A stretch of 64,000 nt of DNA, taken from the NCBI GenBank assembly GCA_038237925.1, contig JBBRYF010000008.1, positions 53,062-117,061 on the forward strand, read 5' to 3'. The notes under the pieces are model-generated. The model did no database searches, had not been told where the DNA came from, and saw nothing but the letters and a program-made list of their open reading frames with translations. The DNA comes from AC-32 sp038237925 (lineage in GTDB: Bacteria > Actinomycetota > Thermoleophilia > Gaiellales > Gaiellaceae). Below are positions 42,297 through 50,474 of this stretch, piece by piece. Numbering within the stretch: the first letter of the stretch is position 1; the number at the start of each line of letters is the position of its first letter. A program made the position numbers and the translations under genes.

Positions 42297-44294
42297 CCGC
42301 TCGAGCGCGGCCTCGTCGAGCACGGGCACACCGAGCTGCTCAGCCTTTGCGAGCTTCGAGCCGGGGCTCTCGCCCGCGACGACTCCAGTCGTCTTCTTGG
42401 AGACCGAGTCGCCCACCTTCGCGCCCTTCGCCTCGAGCGCCTTTCGCGCCTCGTCGCGGCTCCAGCCCTCGAGCGTTCCCGTGATGACGTAGGTCGAGCC
42501 GGTCAGCGGGCCTTCGACCGGGCGCTCCTCGGTTCCGGCCTCGAAGCGCAGGCCGAGCTGCTCGAGCTCGTCCACGAGTCGCAGGTTCTCGTTGTCGGAG
42601 AACCACTCGGCGATCGCCTCCGCCCGCTCGGGCCCGATCCCGTCGACCTCCTGGATGGCTTCCTGCGCGGCGGCCGCGATCCGCTCGACCGAACCGAAGT
42701 GGCGCGCGATGTTCTGGGCGGTGACCCAGCCGACGTCCGGGATGTTGAGGCCGAGCAGCACCCGCGAGAAGGGTGTCCTCTTCGAGCCCTCGATCGCTGC
42801 GATCGCATTCGAGGTGCTTGTCTCACCGAAGCCGTCGAGTTCTAGCAGCTGCTCCTTCGTCAGGCGGTAGAGGTCCGGCAACGAGCGGACGAGGCCGAGC
42901 TCCCAGAGCCGTCGCATCAGCTGCTCGCCGACGCCGTCGATGTCCGCCGGCCCCTGGACCCAGTTGATCAGCGTCTCGAGCCCGCGCGACGGACAAGCAC
43001 GATTCGGGCAGCGATGCATCGCCTCGCCCTCGGGCTTGACGATCTTTTCCCCGCACAGAGGGCACTTCTTCGGCATCCTGAACGGCTTTGTGCCCGGCTG
43101 ATGCTCGCCAGCGGGACCGACGATCTGCGGGATCACGTCGCCGGCGCGCTGGACGATTACGCGGTCGCCCTCGCGGATGTCCTTGCGATTGATGTCCTCC
43201 TCGTTGTGCAGCGTCGCCCTCGAGACGGTGACGCCGCCGACCTGCACCGGCTCGAGCATCGCCCACGGGTTGAGCGCGCCCGTGCGGCCGACGCGGATCG
43301 CGATCTTCTCCAGCGTCGTCTCGGCGGTCATCGGCGCCCACTTGAACGCGCGGGCCCAGCGCGGCCGCTGGTGCAATGCGCCGAGGATCGCCTGCTGCTC
43401 GAGCGAGTCGACCTTGATCACGATGCCGTCGATCTCGTAGTCGAGCTCCACGCGCGTTCGCTCCCACTCCGCGCACCGCTTCGCGACCTCCTCGACCGAC
43501 TCGAGCCGCTCGGCGAACGGGTTCGTGCGGAAGCCGTGCTCGCGCAGCCACTCGAGCGTCTGCGAGTGCGATTGGAGCCGGAGCCCCTCGGCCGAGCCGA
43601 GGCCGTAGACCCAGACCGCGAGCGGCCGCGACGCCGTGATCGACGAGTCCTTCTGCCGCAGCGAGCCGGCCGCCGCGTTGCGCGGGTTCGGCGCCAGCTT
43701 CTGGCCGAGCTCGGCGATGCGCTCGTTCAGCTCGCGGAATCCCGAGAGCGGCATGTAGACCTCGCCGCGTACCTCGGCGACCGACGGCAAGCCGTCGCCA
43801 CGCATCTTCAGCGGCACCGACGGGATCGTGCGCAGGTTGACCGTCACGTCCTCGCCCTGCACGCCGTCGCCGCGCGTTGCACCGCGGGTCAGGAGGCCGT
43901 TCTCGTAGGTGAGGTTGATCGCGAGGCCGTCGATTTTCGGCTCGATCACGTAGGCGACCGGCTCGTCCGAGTCGAGCCGCTTACGCACGTCCTCGGCCCA
44001 CTTGAAAAGCCCCTCGTCGTCGGTGGCCTTCTCGAGCGAGCCCATCGGCGTCAGGTGCTGGACCTTCTGGAAGCGCTCGCTCGGCGGAGCCCCCACCCGC
44101 TGGGTCGGCGAGTCCGGCGTAATGAGGTCCGGATGCTCGCCCTCGACCGCCTTCAGCTCGTCGAAAAGCCGGTCGTACTCGGCGTCGGAGATCTCCGGCT
44201 CGTCGAGCACGTGGTAGCGATGGAGGTGGTGGTCGACCTGCTCGCGCAGCTCGTCGAGCCGCTTCTGCACGTCCTTCTGCGTGCGGGTCGCCAT
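42282..44294 (-). CDS. ligA: NAD-dependent DNA ligase
   Basis: Replicative DNA ligase. 670 residues in the standard order: Ia domain, adenylation domain with VIEPKIDGLAINL (nucleophile Lys), OB fold, four-Cys zinc finger (CPLCGEKI ... HRCPNRACPS), helix-hairpin-helix domain (IPDVGWVTAQNIARHFGSVE, VDGIGPERAEAIAEW) and C-terminal BRCT (GSTYVITGTLEGWSRDEA). ATG 44294 has TAGGAT (44307-44302) 7 nt upstream on the minus strand. Divergent from the DUF6636 gene. Confidence 0.97.
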   Translation of the reverse strand: MATRTQKDVQKRLDELREQVDHHLHRYHVLDEPEISDAEYDRLFDELKAVEGEHPDLITPDSPTQRVGAPPSERFQKVQHLTPMGSLEKATDDEGLFKWAEDVRKRLDSDEPVAYVIEPKIDGLAINLTYENGLLTRGATRGDGVQGEDVTVNLRTIPSVPLKMRGDGLPSVAEVRGEVYMPLSGFRELNERIAELGQKLAPNPRNAAAGSLRQKDSSITASRPLAVWVYGLGSAEGLRLQSHSQTLEWLREHGFRTNPFAERLESVEEVAKRCAEWERTRVELDYEIDGIVIKVDSLEQQAILGALHQRPRWARAFKWAPMTAETTLEKIAIRVGRTGALNPWAMLEPVQVGGVTVSRATLHNEEDINRKDIREGDRVIVQRAGDVIPQIVGPAGEHQPGTKPFRMPKKCPLCGEKIVKPEGEAMHRCPNRACPSRGLETLINWVQGPADIDGVGEQLMRRLWELGLVRSLPDLYRLTKEQLLELDGFGETSTSNAIAAIEGSKRTPFSRVLLGLNIPDVGWVTAQNIARHFGSVERIAAAAQEAIQEVDGIGPERAEAIAEWFSDNENLRLVDELEQLGLRFEAGTEERPVEGPLTGSTYVITGTLEGWSRDEARKALEAKGAKVGDSVSKKTTGVVAGESPGSKLAKAEQLGVPVLDEAALERLLRG

Positions 44295-44328
44295 TGAGCC
44301 GATCCTATCCACGGCCTAGCATGCAGCC

Positions 44329-44742
44329 GTGCGTGCCGTTCTCGTCGTGGTCGCCACCCTGGCGCTCGCCGCTCCCGCGCAGGCGCTCTTCGTCCAGTTC
44401 CGGACACCGAGCTCGAACATCGGCTGCGTATTCAGCTCCGAGCCCGGCCGTGTTGGGCCGTATCTGCGCTGCGACATCCTCAGCGGTCTGAAGCCGAAGC
44501 CTCCGCGGCCGCGAGGGTGCACGCTCGACTGGACCTTCGGCTTCCAGATGCGCTGGAAGGGGCGCGCCACGACCGTTTGCGCCGGCGACACCGCGGTCGA
44601 CAAGCGCGCGAAGGCGCTGCGCTACGGGTCGACCTGGTCGCGCGGCGGCTTCACGTGCACCTCGCGGAAGACCGGTCTGCGGTGTCGGAACCACAGCGGC
44701 CACGGCTTCCGCCTGAGCCGCAGCCACTCGTACCGTTTCTAG
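44329..44742 (+). CDS. Secreted DUF6636-type protein
   Basis: 137 residues: signal peptide (VLVVVATLALAAPAQA), then a Cys-rich domain (FRTPSSNIGCVFSSEPG, YLRCDILSGLKPKPPRPRGC, VCAGDTAVDKRAKALRYGST, GGFTCTSRKTGLRCRNHSGH, FRLSRSHSYRF). I recognise this as the actinobacterial DUF6636 pattern; function unknown. Six or more Cys suggest disulfides. GTG 44329 follows TAGCAT by 6 nt. Its stop overlaps that of truA (CTAG). Confidence 0.85.
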   Translation: MRAVLVVVATLALAAPAQALFVQFRTPSSNIGCVFSSEPGRVGPYLRCDILSGLKPKPPRPRGCTLDWTFGFQMRWKGRATTVCAGDTAVDKRAKALRYGSTWSRGGFTCTSRKTGLRCRNHSGHGFRLSRSHSYRF

Positions 44743-45455
44743 TATCGGACCGACACGAGGTAGAGGCCCCAGGGCGGCGCCGTCGTGCCGGCTTCGCTGC
44801 GCTCGCGGCCTTCGAGGAGCTCCGTCAAGTCCTGCGGTGACAGCTCGAGCATCGTCCCGACCAGCGTCCGCACCATGTGGCGCAGGAACGAGTTCGCCGC
44901 GATTTCCAGCTCCAGGGTGTCCTCACGACGATGCCAGACAGCGGTCTCGACGGTTCGGGCGAAGTCTCGATGCTTTGTCTGCCTCGGCGTGAAGGCGCGG
45001 AAGTCGTGCTCCCCGAGGAGCAGTCCGGCCGCCTCGGCGAGCTTCTCCTCGTCGAGCGGATGCGGGTACCACCAGGCCCATTCGCTTTCGAAGGGCGAGC
45101 GCTCGGCGCGGCGATAGATCCGGTAGCGGTAGGAGCGCGCCTGCGCGGAGTAGCGTGCATGGAAGTCCGCCGGGGCCTCCTCCGCTGCGCTCACGGCAAC
45201 GTCGTCGGGAAGCTCGGCGTTCAGCGCGGCCGCCGCGCGGGCCGCCGGAGCGCCGCCGTTCACGTCGACGGAGGCCACCTGGCCGAGCGCGTGAACGCCT
45301 GCGTCGGTGCGGCCTGCGACGGCGAGGCCCGACCAGCGCGGATAGACGCGGCCCAGTGCTTCCTGGAGCGTGCCTTCGATCGTCCTCAGGCCCGGCTGTG
45401 CCGCCCAACCGCGGAAGGCGGTGCCGTCGTACTCGAGCGTTAGCCTGAGCCGCAC
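44739..45455 (-). CDS. truA: tRNA pseudouridine(38-40) synthase
   Basis: Isomerises U38-U40 in tRNA anticodon arms. 238 residues, starting LRLTLEYDGTAFRGWAAQPG. The catalytic Asp is in VAGRTDAGVHALGQVA; FHARYSAQARSYRYRIYR and NSFLRHMVRTLVGTML are further landmarks. truA usually ends the alpha operon after rplQ; here a plus-strand VIT gene lies between them, so it needs its own promoter. An inverted repeat adjoins its GTG. Confidence 0.96.
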   Translation of the reverse strand: MRLRLTLEYDGTAFRGWAAQPGLRTIEGTLQEALGRVYPRWSGLAVAGRTDAGVHALGQVASVDVNGGAPAARAAAALNAELPDDVAVSAAEEAPADFHARYSAQARSYRYRIYRRAERSPFESEWAWWYPHPLDEEKLAEAAGLLLGEHDFRAFTPRQTKHRDFARTVETAVWHRREDTLELEIAANSFLRHMVRTLVGTMLELSPQDLTELLEGRERSEAGTTAPPWGLYLVSVRY

Positions 45456-45471
45456 GTCAGGCGCCCCTGAC
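45456..45471. promoter_or_regulatory. Inverted repeat adjoining the truA start codon
   Basis: GTCAGG-CGCC-CCTGAC, 6-bp arms with a 4-bp centre, directly next to the GTG of truA. It could be an operator or an RNA hairpin hiding the translation start. Role not known. Confidence 0.3.
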
Positions 45472-45479
45472 CGAGTTTG

Positions 45480-45493
45480 TAAGGCGTGCCTTA
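45480..45493. promoter_or_regulatory. DtxR/MntR-like metal-regulator box upstream of VIT gene
   Basis: TAAGGC-GT-GCCTTA is a perfect inverted repeat resembling half sites of DtxR-family metalloregulators (TTAGGnnnnCCTAA class). It lies about 40-53 bp upstream of the predicted VIT transcription start. The position suits activation, as known for IdeR at mycobacterial ferritin genes. The regulator is not in the window. Confidence 0.5.
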
Positions 45494-45520
45494 TGCTCTA
45501 CTAGCCTGCGGTTCGATTGG

Positions 45521-45526
45521 TATACT
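45521..45526 (+). promoter_or_regulatory. -10 element TATACT of the VIT gene
   Basis: TATACT is the best -10 hexamer in the window. It ends 7 nt before GTG 45534, so the transcript should begin at 45533 and be practically leaderless. No clear -35 box. Confidence 0.6.
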
Positions 45527-45533
45527 CTAACCC

Positions 45534-46010
45534 GTGACAGCACGTGAGACCTTCCTCCTCCAGCGTGTCCAGCCGGCGCTGACGGGGCTGATCGATGGCT
45601 CGCTCTCGACGATCGCGCCGATCTTCTCCGTGGCGCTCTACACGCACAAGCCGCACGCGGCCTTCATCGCCGGCACGGCGACCGCGATCGCGGCCGGGAT
45701 CAGCATGGCGTATTCCGAGGGGCTCTCCGACACGGGCGAGCTGACAGGCCGCGGCAATCCCGCGCAGCGCGGTGCGATCACCGGAGTCGGGACGTTTATG
45801 GGCGGGATCCTGCACACGCTGCCGTTCCTGATCCCGGACTACCGCGTCGCGCTGATCTTCGCGGGGATCGTCGTGGTGTTCGAGCTCATTGCGCTCGCGT
45901 ACCTGAGGTGGCGGTTCTTCAAGACGAGCTTCGTCAGCTCGCTCGGGTACGTGACCCTCGCCGGCATCGTGATCGGTGCGGTGAGCGCGACGCTCGGCGC
46001 GGCCGGCTAA
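45534..46010 (+). CDS. VIT1/CCC1-type Fe2+/Mn2+ transporter-like membrane protein
   Basis: 158 residues, four or five membrane helices. PALTGLIDGSLSTIAPIFSV and IAAGISMAYSEGLSDTGELT resemble the first and second helices of VIT-family vacuolar iron transporters (DG and SM.ASEYLS motifs). The long cytoplasmic metal-binding insertion is absent, so it is a short form. Export or storage-related transport of iron or manganese is likely. It lies on the opposite strand between rplQ and truA, with a DtxR-like box and strong -10. Stop overlaps the rplQ stop. Confidence 0.8.
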   Translation: MTARETFLLQRVQPALTGLIDGSLSTIAPIFSVALYTHKPHAAFIAGTATAIAAGISMAYSEGLSDTGELTGRGNPAQRGAITGVGTFMGGILHTLPFLIPDYRVALIFAGIVVVFELIALAYLRWRFFKTSFVSSLGYVTLAGIVIGAVSATLGAAG

Positions 46011-46444
46011 GACGCGGGCGCCGCTTCGGCCTCGACCGGCTCCTCCTCGCGCGCTGCGCGGGCGCGTCGCGGAGGCGGGGCCTCGGGCAGGAAGTCCACG
46101 AGCTCGAGGTAGACCATCTCGGCGGCGTCACCCGGGCGGGGGCCGATGCGGATGATCCGCGAGTAGCCACCGGGCCGGTCGACGAACCGTGGGCCCACAT
46201 CGCTGAAGAGCTTGTGCACCACGTCCTGCGAGCGGAGGTATTTGAGCGCTTGGCGCCGCGCGTGGACGCCGCCGCGCCGGCCGAGCGTGATCATCTGCTC
46301 GGCGATCGGCTTGACCTCCTTGGCCTTCGCGGCGGTCGTCTTGATGCGCCCGTGCTCGATCAGCGCGCTCGTGAGGTTCGCGTAGAGCGCCTTGCGGTGC
46401 GAGGCGTCGCGGCCCAGCTTCCTGCCCGACCGCCGGTGCCTCAC
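46007..46444 (-). CDS. rplQ: Ribosomal protein L17
   Basis: Large-subunit protein near the exit tunnel. 145 residues; RHRRSGRKLGRDASHRKALY is the diagnostic start and ALIEHGRIKTTAAKAKEV follows. About 25 extra C-terminal residues are Arg/Glu/Ala-rich. GTG 46444 overlaps the rpoA stop by 4 bp. Last gene of the alpha operon on this strand. Confidence 0.97.
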   Translation of the reverse strand: MRHRRSGRKLGRDASHRKALYANLTSALIEHGRIKTTAAKAKEVKPIAEQMITLGRRGGVHARRQALKYLRSQDVVHKLFSDVGPRFVDRPGGYSRIIRIGPRPGDAAEMVYLELVDFLPEAPPPRRARAAREEEPVEAEAAPAS

Positions 46445-47424
46445 TCCGAGAGGCTCCCCTCGCCGCCACGCAGGTTGAGACCGTGCGTCGCGAGCGTCTC
46501 CTTGACCTCTTCGATCGACTTCTTGCCGAAGTTCGGGATCGCGGCGAGCTCGTTCTCGCTCTTCGTCACGAGATCGCCGATCGTCTCGATGCCGACGCGC
46601 TTGAGGCAGTTGTACGAGCGCACCCCGAGCTCCAGCTCCTCGATCGGGAAGTTCTCCATCCCATGTGCGAGGGCCGGCTCGGCCTGCGCCTCGGCGGCTG
46701 CCTGCTCGCCGAAGCCCTCGATCCGGTCGAGATCGGTGAAGATCGCGAGCTGGCGGATCAGGATCTCGGCCGCCTGACCGATCGACTCGCGCGGATCGAT
46801 CGAGCCGTCGGTGGTGACGTCGATGCGGAGCTTGTCGTAGTCCGTCCGCTGCCCGACACGAGCGGCCTCGACGTCGTATGAGACGCGGCGCACCGGCGAG
46901 AAGATCGAGTCGATCGGGATCACGCCGATCGTGTGCTCGGGCCCACGATTCAACTCGGCCGGCACGTAGCCGCGGCCGCGGCCGATCGTGAGCGTCACCT
47001 CGAGCTTGCCCTTGTCGGAGAGGTTCGCGATCTCGAGGTCCGAGTTGAGGATCTCGAGCTCCGCGGGCGCCTCGATGTCGGACGCCTTGATCACGCCGGC
47101 GCCCTTCTTCGACACGCGCACCTCGATCTCCGGCGACTCGCCGTGGAGCCGGCAGATCAGACTCTTGAAGTTGAGCAGGATGTCGGTCACGTCCTCGCGG
47201 ACACCCGGCAGGGTCGTGAACTCGTGCGCGACGCCCTCGATCTTGACCGAGGTCACTGCGGCGCCCTCGAGCGAGGAGAGCAGCACGCGGCGCAGCGAGT
47301 TGCCGAAGGTGTAGCCGAAGCCGCGGTCGAGCGGCTCGATCACGAAGACGCCGCGGGTGTCTTCCACTTCCTCGTGAACGATCCGCGGGACCTGGAACTC
47401 CATCAAGCTGGTTCGTACTGCCAT
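46441..47424 (-). CDS. rpoA: RNA polymerase alpha subunit
   Basis: 327 residues. N-terminal dimerisation domain (FVIEPLDRGFGYTFGNSLRR, then LLSSLEGAAVTSVKIEGVAH) scaffolds RNA polymerase assembly; C-terminal domain (ELELGVRSYNCLKRVGIETI, NFGKKSIEEVKETL) binds UP elements and activators. ATG 47424. Standard place between rpsD and rplQ. Confidence 0.98.
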   Translation of the reverse strand: MAVRTSLMEFQVPRIVHEEVEDTRGVFVIEPLDRGFGYTFGNSLRRVLLSSLEGAAVTSVKIEGVAHEFTTLPGVREDVTDILLNFKSLICRLHGESPEIEVRVSKKGAGVIKASDIEAPAELEILNSDLEIANLSDKGKLEVTLTIGRGRGYVPAELNRGPEHTIGVIPIDSIFSPVRRVSYDVEAARVGQRTDYDKLRIDVTTDGSIDPRESIGQAAEILIRQLAIFTDLDRIEGFGEQAAAEAQAEPALAHGMENFPIEELELGVRSYNCLKRVGIETIGDLVTKSENELAAIPNFGKKSIEEVKETLATHGLNLRGGEGSLSE

Positions 47425-47474
47425 AAACGTCCCTTTCTACCTGTTGTGGATCCTAGAACGCGTAGCGTTTTCTG

Positions 47475-48095
47475 TTACTTCGAGTAGAGCTCGACGATCA
47501 ATGATTCCTGGACGGGGGTGTCGATCTCCTCCCGCTCGGGCCACTTGAGCACCTTGCCGGTGAGCCCGTCATGGTCGGCCTGGAGCCAGGGCGTGACCGA
47601 GGCCGTGAGGTCGGTCGCGTCGCGGACGACCTGCTCGGCGGTGCTGCCCGGGCGGAGCATGATCACGTCGTCCGGCCGCACCTGGTAGCTCGGGATGTTC
47701 ACGCGACGGGCGTTGACCTGGAAGTGGCCGTGACGCACGAGCTGGCGGGCCTGGGCGCGCGAGGCGGAGAAGCCGAGGCGGTAGACGACGTTGTCGAGGC
47801 GCGTCTCGAGCATCCGCAGCAGCGTCTCGCCCGTGATGCCGGAGCCCTTCGCGGCCTTGGAGTAATAGGTGCGGAACTGCTTCTCGAGCAGGCCGTAGTA
47901 GCGCCGCGCCTTTTGCTTCTCGCGCAGCTGGAGCAGGTACTCGGACTGCTTGATGCGGCCGCGGCCGTGCTCACCCGGCGGGTAGCTGCGGCGCTCGACG
48001 GAGCACTTCTCCGTCAGGCAGCGCTCGCCTTTCAGGAAGAGCTTCATGCCCTCGCGGCGGCAGTTACGACACTTCGGCCCGATCGCGCGTGCCAT
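47475..48095 (-). CDS. rpsD: Ribosomal protein S4
   Basis: 206 residues, primary 16S binder and early assembly protein. Four Cys near the N-terminus (CRNC ... CLTEKC) form the zinc-binding type of S4. The S4 RNA-binding domain (RLDNVVYRLGFSASRAQARQ) follows. It directly abuts rpsK upstream with no gap. Confidence 0.98.
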   Translation of the reverse strand: MARAIGPKCRNCRREGMKLFLKGERCLTEKCSVERRSYPPGEHGRGRIKQSEYLLQLREKQKARRYYGLLEKQFRTYYSKAAKGSGITGETLLRMLETRLDNVVYRLGFSASRAQARQLVRHGHFQVNARRVNIPSYQVRPDDVIMLRPGSTAEQVVRDATDLTASVTPWLQADHDGLTGKVLKWPEREEIDTPVQESLIVELYSK

Positions 48096-48500
48096 CTAGA
48101 CCCGCCTACGCTTCTTCGGCCGGACGCCGTTGTGCGCCTGCGGCGTGACGTCCTTGATCCCGAGGATCTCGAGGCCCGCGGCTTGCAACGAGCGAATCGC
48201 CGTCTCGCGCCCGGAGCCCGGGCCCTTCACGAAGACCTCGACCTTCTGGAGACCGTGCTCCATGCCCTTGCGCGCACACGCGTCGGCCGTCACCTGCGCG
48301 GCGAACGGCGTCGACTTGCGCGAGCCCTTGAAGCCGGCCGAGCCGGCGGACTCCCATGCGATCACGTTCCCCTCGTTGTCGGTCAGGGACACGATCGTGT
48401 TGTTGAACGAGGTCTTGATGTGCGCCTGGCCGATCGCGATGTTCTTCTTCACGCGGCGGCGCGCACGACCTCTCGTCGCTTGTCGTCTCGGGGGTGCCAT
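48096..48500 (-). CDS. rpsK: Ribosomal protein S11
   Basis: 134 residues, platform of the 30S subunit. VKKNIAIGQAHIKTSFNNTI, SAGSAGFKGSRKSTPFAAQV and GIKDVTPQAHNGVRPKKRRR are the family landmarks. Lies 3 bp after rpsM. Confidence 0.98.
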   Translation of the reverse strand: MAPPRRQATRGRARRRVKKNIAIGQAHIKTSFNNTIVSLTDNEGNVIAWESAGSAGFKGSRKSTPFAAQVTADACARKGMEHGLQKVEVFVKGPGSGRETAIRSLQAAGLEILGIKDVTPQAHNGVRPKKRRRV

Positions 48501-48503
48501 GGG

Positions 48504-48887
48504 CTAGGTCTTGGTCGGTGCCTTCTTGCCGCGCCCGACCGTCTTCTTCGGGCCCTTCCGCGTCCGCGCGTTCGTCTTCGTGCGCTGGCCGCGAACCGGC
48601 AGCCCACGGCGATGGCGGATCCCCCGGTACGCCCCGATCTCGCCGAGGCGCTTGATCGCCTGCGTCCGCTCGCGGCGCAGGTCACCCTCGACCTGCAGGT
48701 TGCCGTCGATGTACTCGCGGAGCTTGGTGATCTCCTCGTCGGTGAGGTCCTTGATCTTCTCGTCGAGCGAGAGGCCCGTGTCGGTGCAGATCTTCTGCGC
48801 GGTCGAGCGGCCGATGCCGTAGATGTAGGTCAGCCCGATCTCGAGGCGCTTCTGGTTCGGAAGGTTGACTCCTGCTATGCGCGCCAC
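48504..48887 (-). CDS. rpsM: Ribosomal protein S13
   Basis: 127 residues, head of the 30S subunit. ARIAGVNLPNQKRLEIGLTY, YGIGRSTAQKIC and YRGIRHRRGLPVRGQRTKTN are typical. GTG 48887 is chosen; upstream residues in the same frame are antisense-like and belong to rpmJ and infA territory. Confidence 0.97.
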   Translation of the reverse strand: MARIAGVNLPNQKRLEIGLTYIYGIGRSTAQKICTDTGLSLDEKIKDLTDEEITKLREYIDGNLQVEGDLRRERTQAIKRLGEIGAYRGIRHRRGLPVRGQRTKTNARTRKGPKKTVGRGKKAPTKT

Positions 48888-48889
48888 GG

Positions 48890-49003
48890 CTAGCCCTGCC
48901 TCTGCTTGTGGCGGGGGTTCGTGCAGATGACCATGGTCCGGCCGTGCCGCTTGATCACGCGGCAGCGCTCGCACATGGGCTTGACTGAGGCTCGAACTTT
49001 CAT
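48890..49003 (-). CDS. rpmJ: Ribosomal protein L36
   Basis: 37-residue zinc-binding L36, starting MKVRASVKPMCERC and ending NPRHKQRQG. Three Cys and a His (CERC ... C ... H) form the zinc site, so this is the C+ form. ATG overlaps the infA stop by 4 bp; GTG of rpsM is 2 bp beyond its stop. Confidence 0.96.
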   Translation of the reverse strand: MKVRASVKPMCERCRVIKRHGRTMVICTNPRHKQRQG

Positions 49004-49224
49004 CGGTGTCGGTACGTGATCCTTCCTCGGGTGAGGTCGTAGGGGGAGAGCTCAACCTTCACGCGGTCGCCGGGAAGGATGCGGATGTAGTGCTTGCGCA
49101 TCTTGCCCGCGATGGTCGCGAGCACGGTGCCGTCCATGTCGTCCACCTTCACCCTGAACATGGTGCTGGGGAGCGACTCGACGACCTCGCCGTCCACCTC
49201 GATCTTCTCTTCCTTCTGAGCCAA
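49000..49224 (-). CDS. infA: Translation initiation factor IF-1
   Basis: S1/OB-fold factor binding the 30S A site. KEEKIEVDGEVVESLPSTMF and DMDGTVLATIAGKMRKHYIR are diagnostic. TTG 49224 (LAQKEEK) is preferred over GTG 49245: it gives 74 residues, the normal size, and GAGGAAGG sits just before it, whereas nothing supports GTG 49245. A rare start codon for IF-1 is notable because IF factors often use unusual starts for self-control. Confidence 0.93.
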   Translation of the reverse strand: MAQKEEKIEVDGEVVESLPSTMFRVKVDDMDGTVLATIAGKMRKHYIRILPGDRVKVELSPYDLTRGRITYRHR

Positions 49225-49322
49225 GCCTTCCTCACTCGTAGACACGAAAAAACACGGCTTTCGCCGCGGGTGACTATGGTAGCAAACGGCTTAGAGCCCA
49301 CGAAATCACGCGCGTCGTCACC

Positions 49323-49394
49323 GACCGGTCATTTCAGACGGGCGCACGGGCAATGCCCGTCCGCCCTGAGGTCGGCATCGCAAGCGACGCCTCA
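49323..49394. repeat. Two-hairpin repeat family 3, copy 2
   Basis: Shares GACCGGTCATTTCAGACGG with copy 1 at 13555. The following hairpins keep shape with changed bases: ACGGGC-AAT-GCCCGT, and GGCATCGC-AA-GCGACGCC. The outer ACG/CGT of copy 1 is GCG/CGC here. The element fills the gap between the M29 peptidase gene, whose stop it includes, and infA. Confidence 0.85.
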
Positions 49395-50474
49395 GACCCG
49401 CCATCGGCCGGCTTCCTGGACGACCCTTCCGTCGAGCTCTATCCTGCTTTCCTCGGCGCGCATGTCTTTGACGATGTCCCAGTGGAGCTGGCTCGTGTTC
49501 TCGCCTCCGGCCTCGGGTAGGCCGTTTCCGAGCGCCACGTGGACGGTCCCGTCGATCTTCTCGTCGAAGAGCGTGTTTCGCATGTGCCGCGTGATTCCGG
49601 GGTTGCAGCCGATCCCGAGCTCGCCGACGAAGCGCGCGCCCTCGTCGAGGTCGATCTGCTCGAGCAGGAACGCTTCGTTCGCCTCGGCCGAGGCGTCGAC
49701 GACCTTCCCGCCCTCGAACCGGAGCCTGATCCCGCGCACTTCGCGACCGGTGTACACCGCCGGGAACTCGCCGAACACGATCTCGCCCTCGGCCGAGTCC
49801 TCCAGCGGCGAGGTGAAGAACTCCCCGCCCGGCATGTTCGCGCCTCCAGCGTCGACGATGAACGGGCGGTCGCCCAGCGCGAGCCGGAGGTCGGTGTCGC
49901 CGGCGACGATGCGTACCTCCTCGGCCGCCTCGAACACGTTCGCGTAGCGGCTCATGCGCTCGTGCTCGGCTTTCCAGTCGAGCAGGCACGCGCCGTAGAG
50001 GAAGTCGGCGAACTCGGAGAGCGGTAGGTCCGCGTCCTGCGCGAGGGCGGGCGTCGGGTACTGGCAGCCGACCCATTTGAGCTCGTGCGTGAAGATGCGT
50101 TGCTGGTGCGGGCGCAGGCTCCGCTGATACCGCGTCAGCTTCTCCGACGGCAGCGCCGCGAGCTCACGGGTGTTCTCCGGCGCCTCGATCGAGATCAGGG
50201 CGTCGGCGTTCTCCCAGGCGTAGACCTCGATCGCTGCCGGCTTGTCGAGTAGCTCCTCCGGCGCCCCCTGCATCCAAGCGATGTTCGTGTTGTAGCCGTT
50301 GAGGCTCGGGCGGAGCAGCGCGTACGCGCCGCGCTTGGCGACGGCGCGGCTGACCTCCTCGAGCAGCGGCCGCGCGAGCACGCCGCCGCTCACGAGCACC
50401 TGCCAGCCGGGCTGCACGTCGACGCACGTCTCCACGAGGAGCGCCGCGTATTGCTCGACGCGCGAGTCGCTCAC
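49392..50474 (-). CDS. M29 family aminopeptidase
   Basis: Metal-dependent aminopeptidase of the thermophilic AmpS/AmpT type. 360 residues: YAALLVETCVDVQPGWQVLV at the start, NALISIEAPENT-like region, GANMPGGEFFTSP, FVGELGIGCNPGITRHMRNT and HVALGNGLPEAGGENTSQLHWD. The last two blocks supply Glu/His metal ligands. GTG 50474 overlaps the map stop by 4 bp, so it is translated with methionine aminopeptidase. Its presence between map and infA in the spc/alpha block is unusual. Confidence 0.9.
   Translation of the reverse strand: MSDSRVEQYAALLVETCVDVQPGWQVLVSGGVLARPLLEEVSRAVAKRGAYALLRPSLNGYNTNIAWMQGAPEELLDKPAAIEVYAWENADALISIEAPENTRELAALPSEKLTRYQRSLRPHQQRIFTHELKWVGCQYPTPALAQDADLPLSEFADFLYGACLLDWKAEHERMSRYANVFEAAEEVRIVAGDTDLRLALGDRPFIVDAGGANMPGGEFFTSPLEDSAEGEIVFGEFPAVYTGREVRGIRLRFEGGKVVDASAEANEAFLLEQIDLDEGARFVGELGIGCNPGITRHMRNTLFDEKIDGTVHVALGNGLPEAGGENTSQLHWDIVKDMRAEESRIELDGRVVQEAGRWRV

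Noticed and set aside
43014..44297. Plus-strand open frame of 427 codons opposite ligA
   Set aside because: LigA is unmistakable on the minus strand, so this is a shadow.
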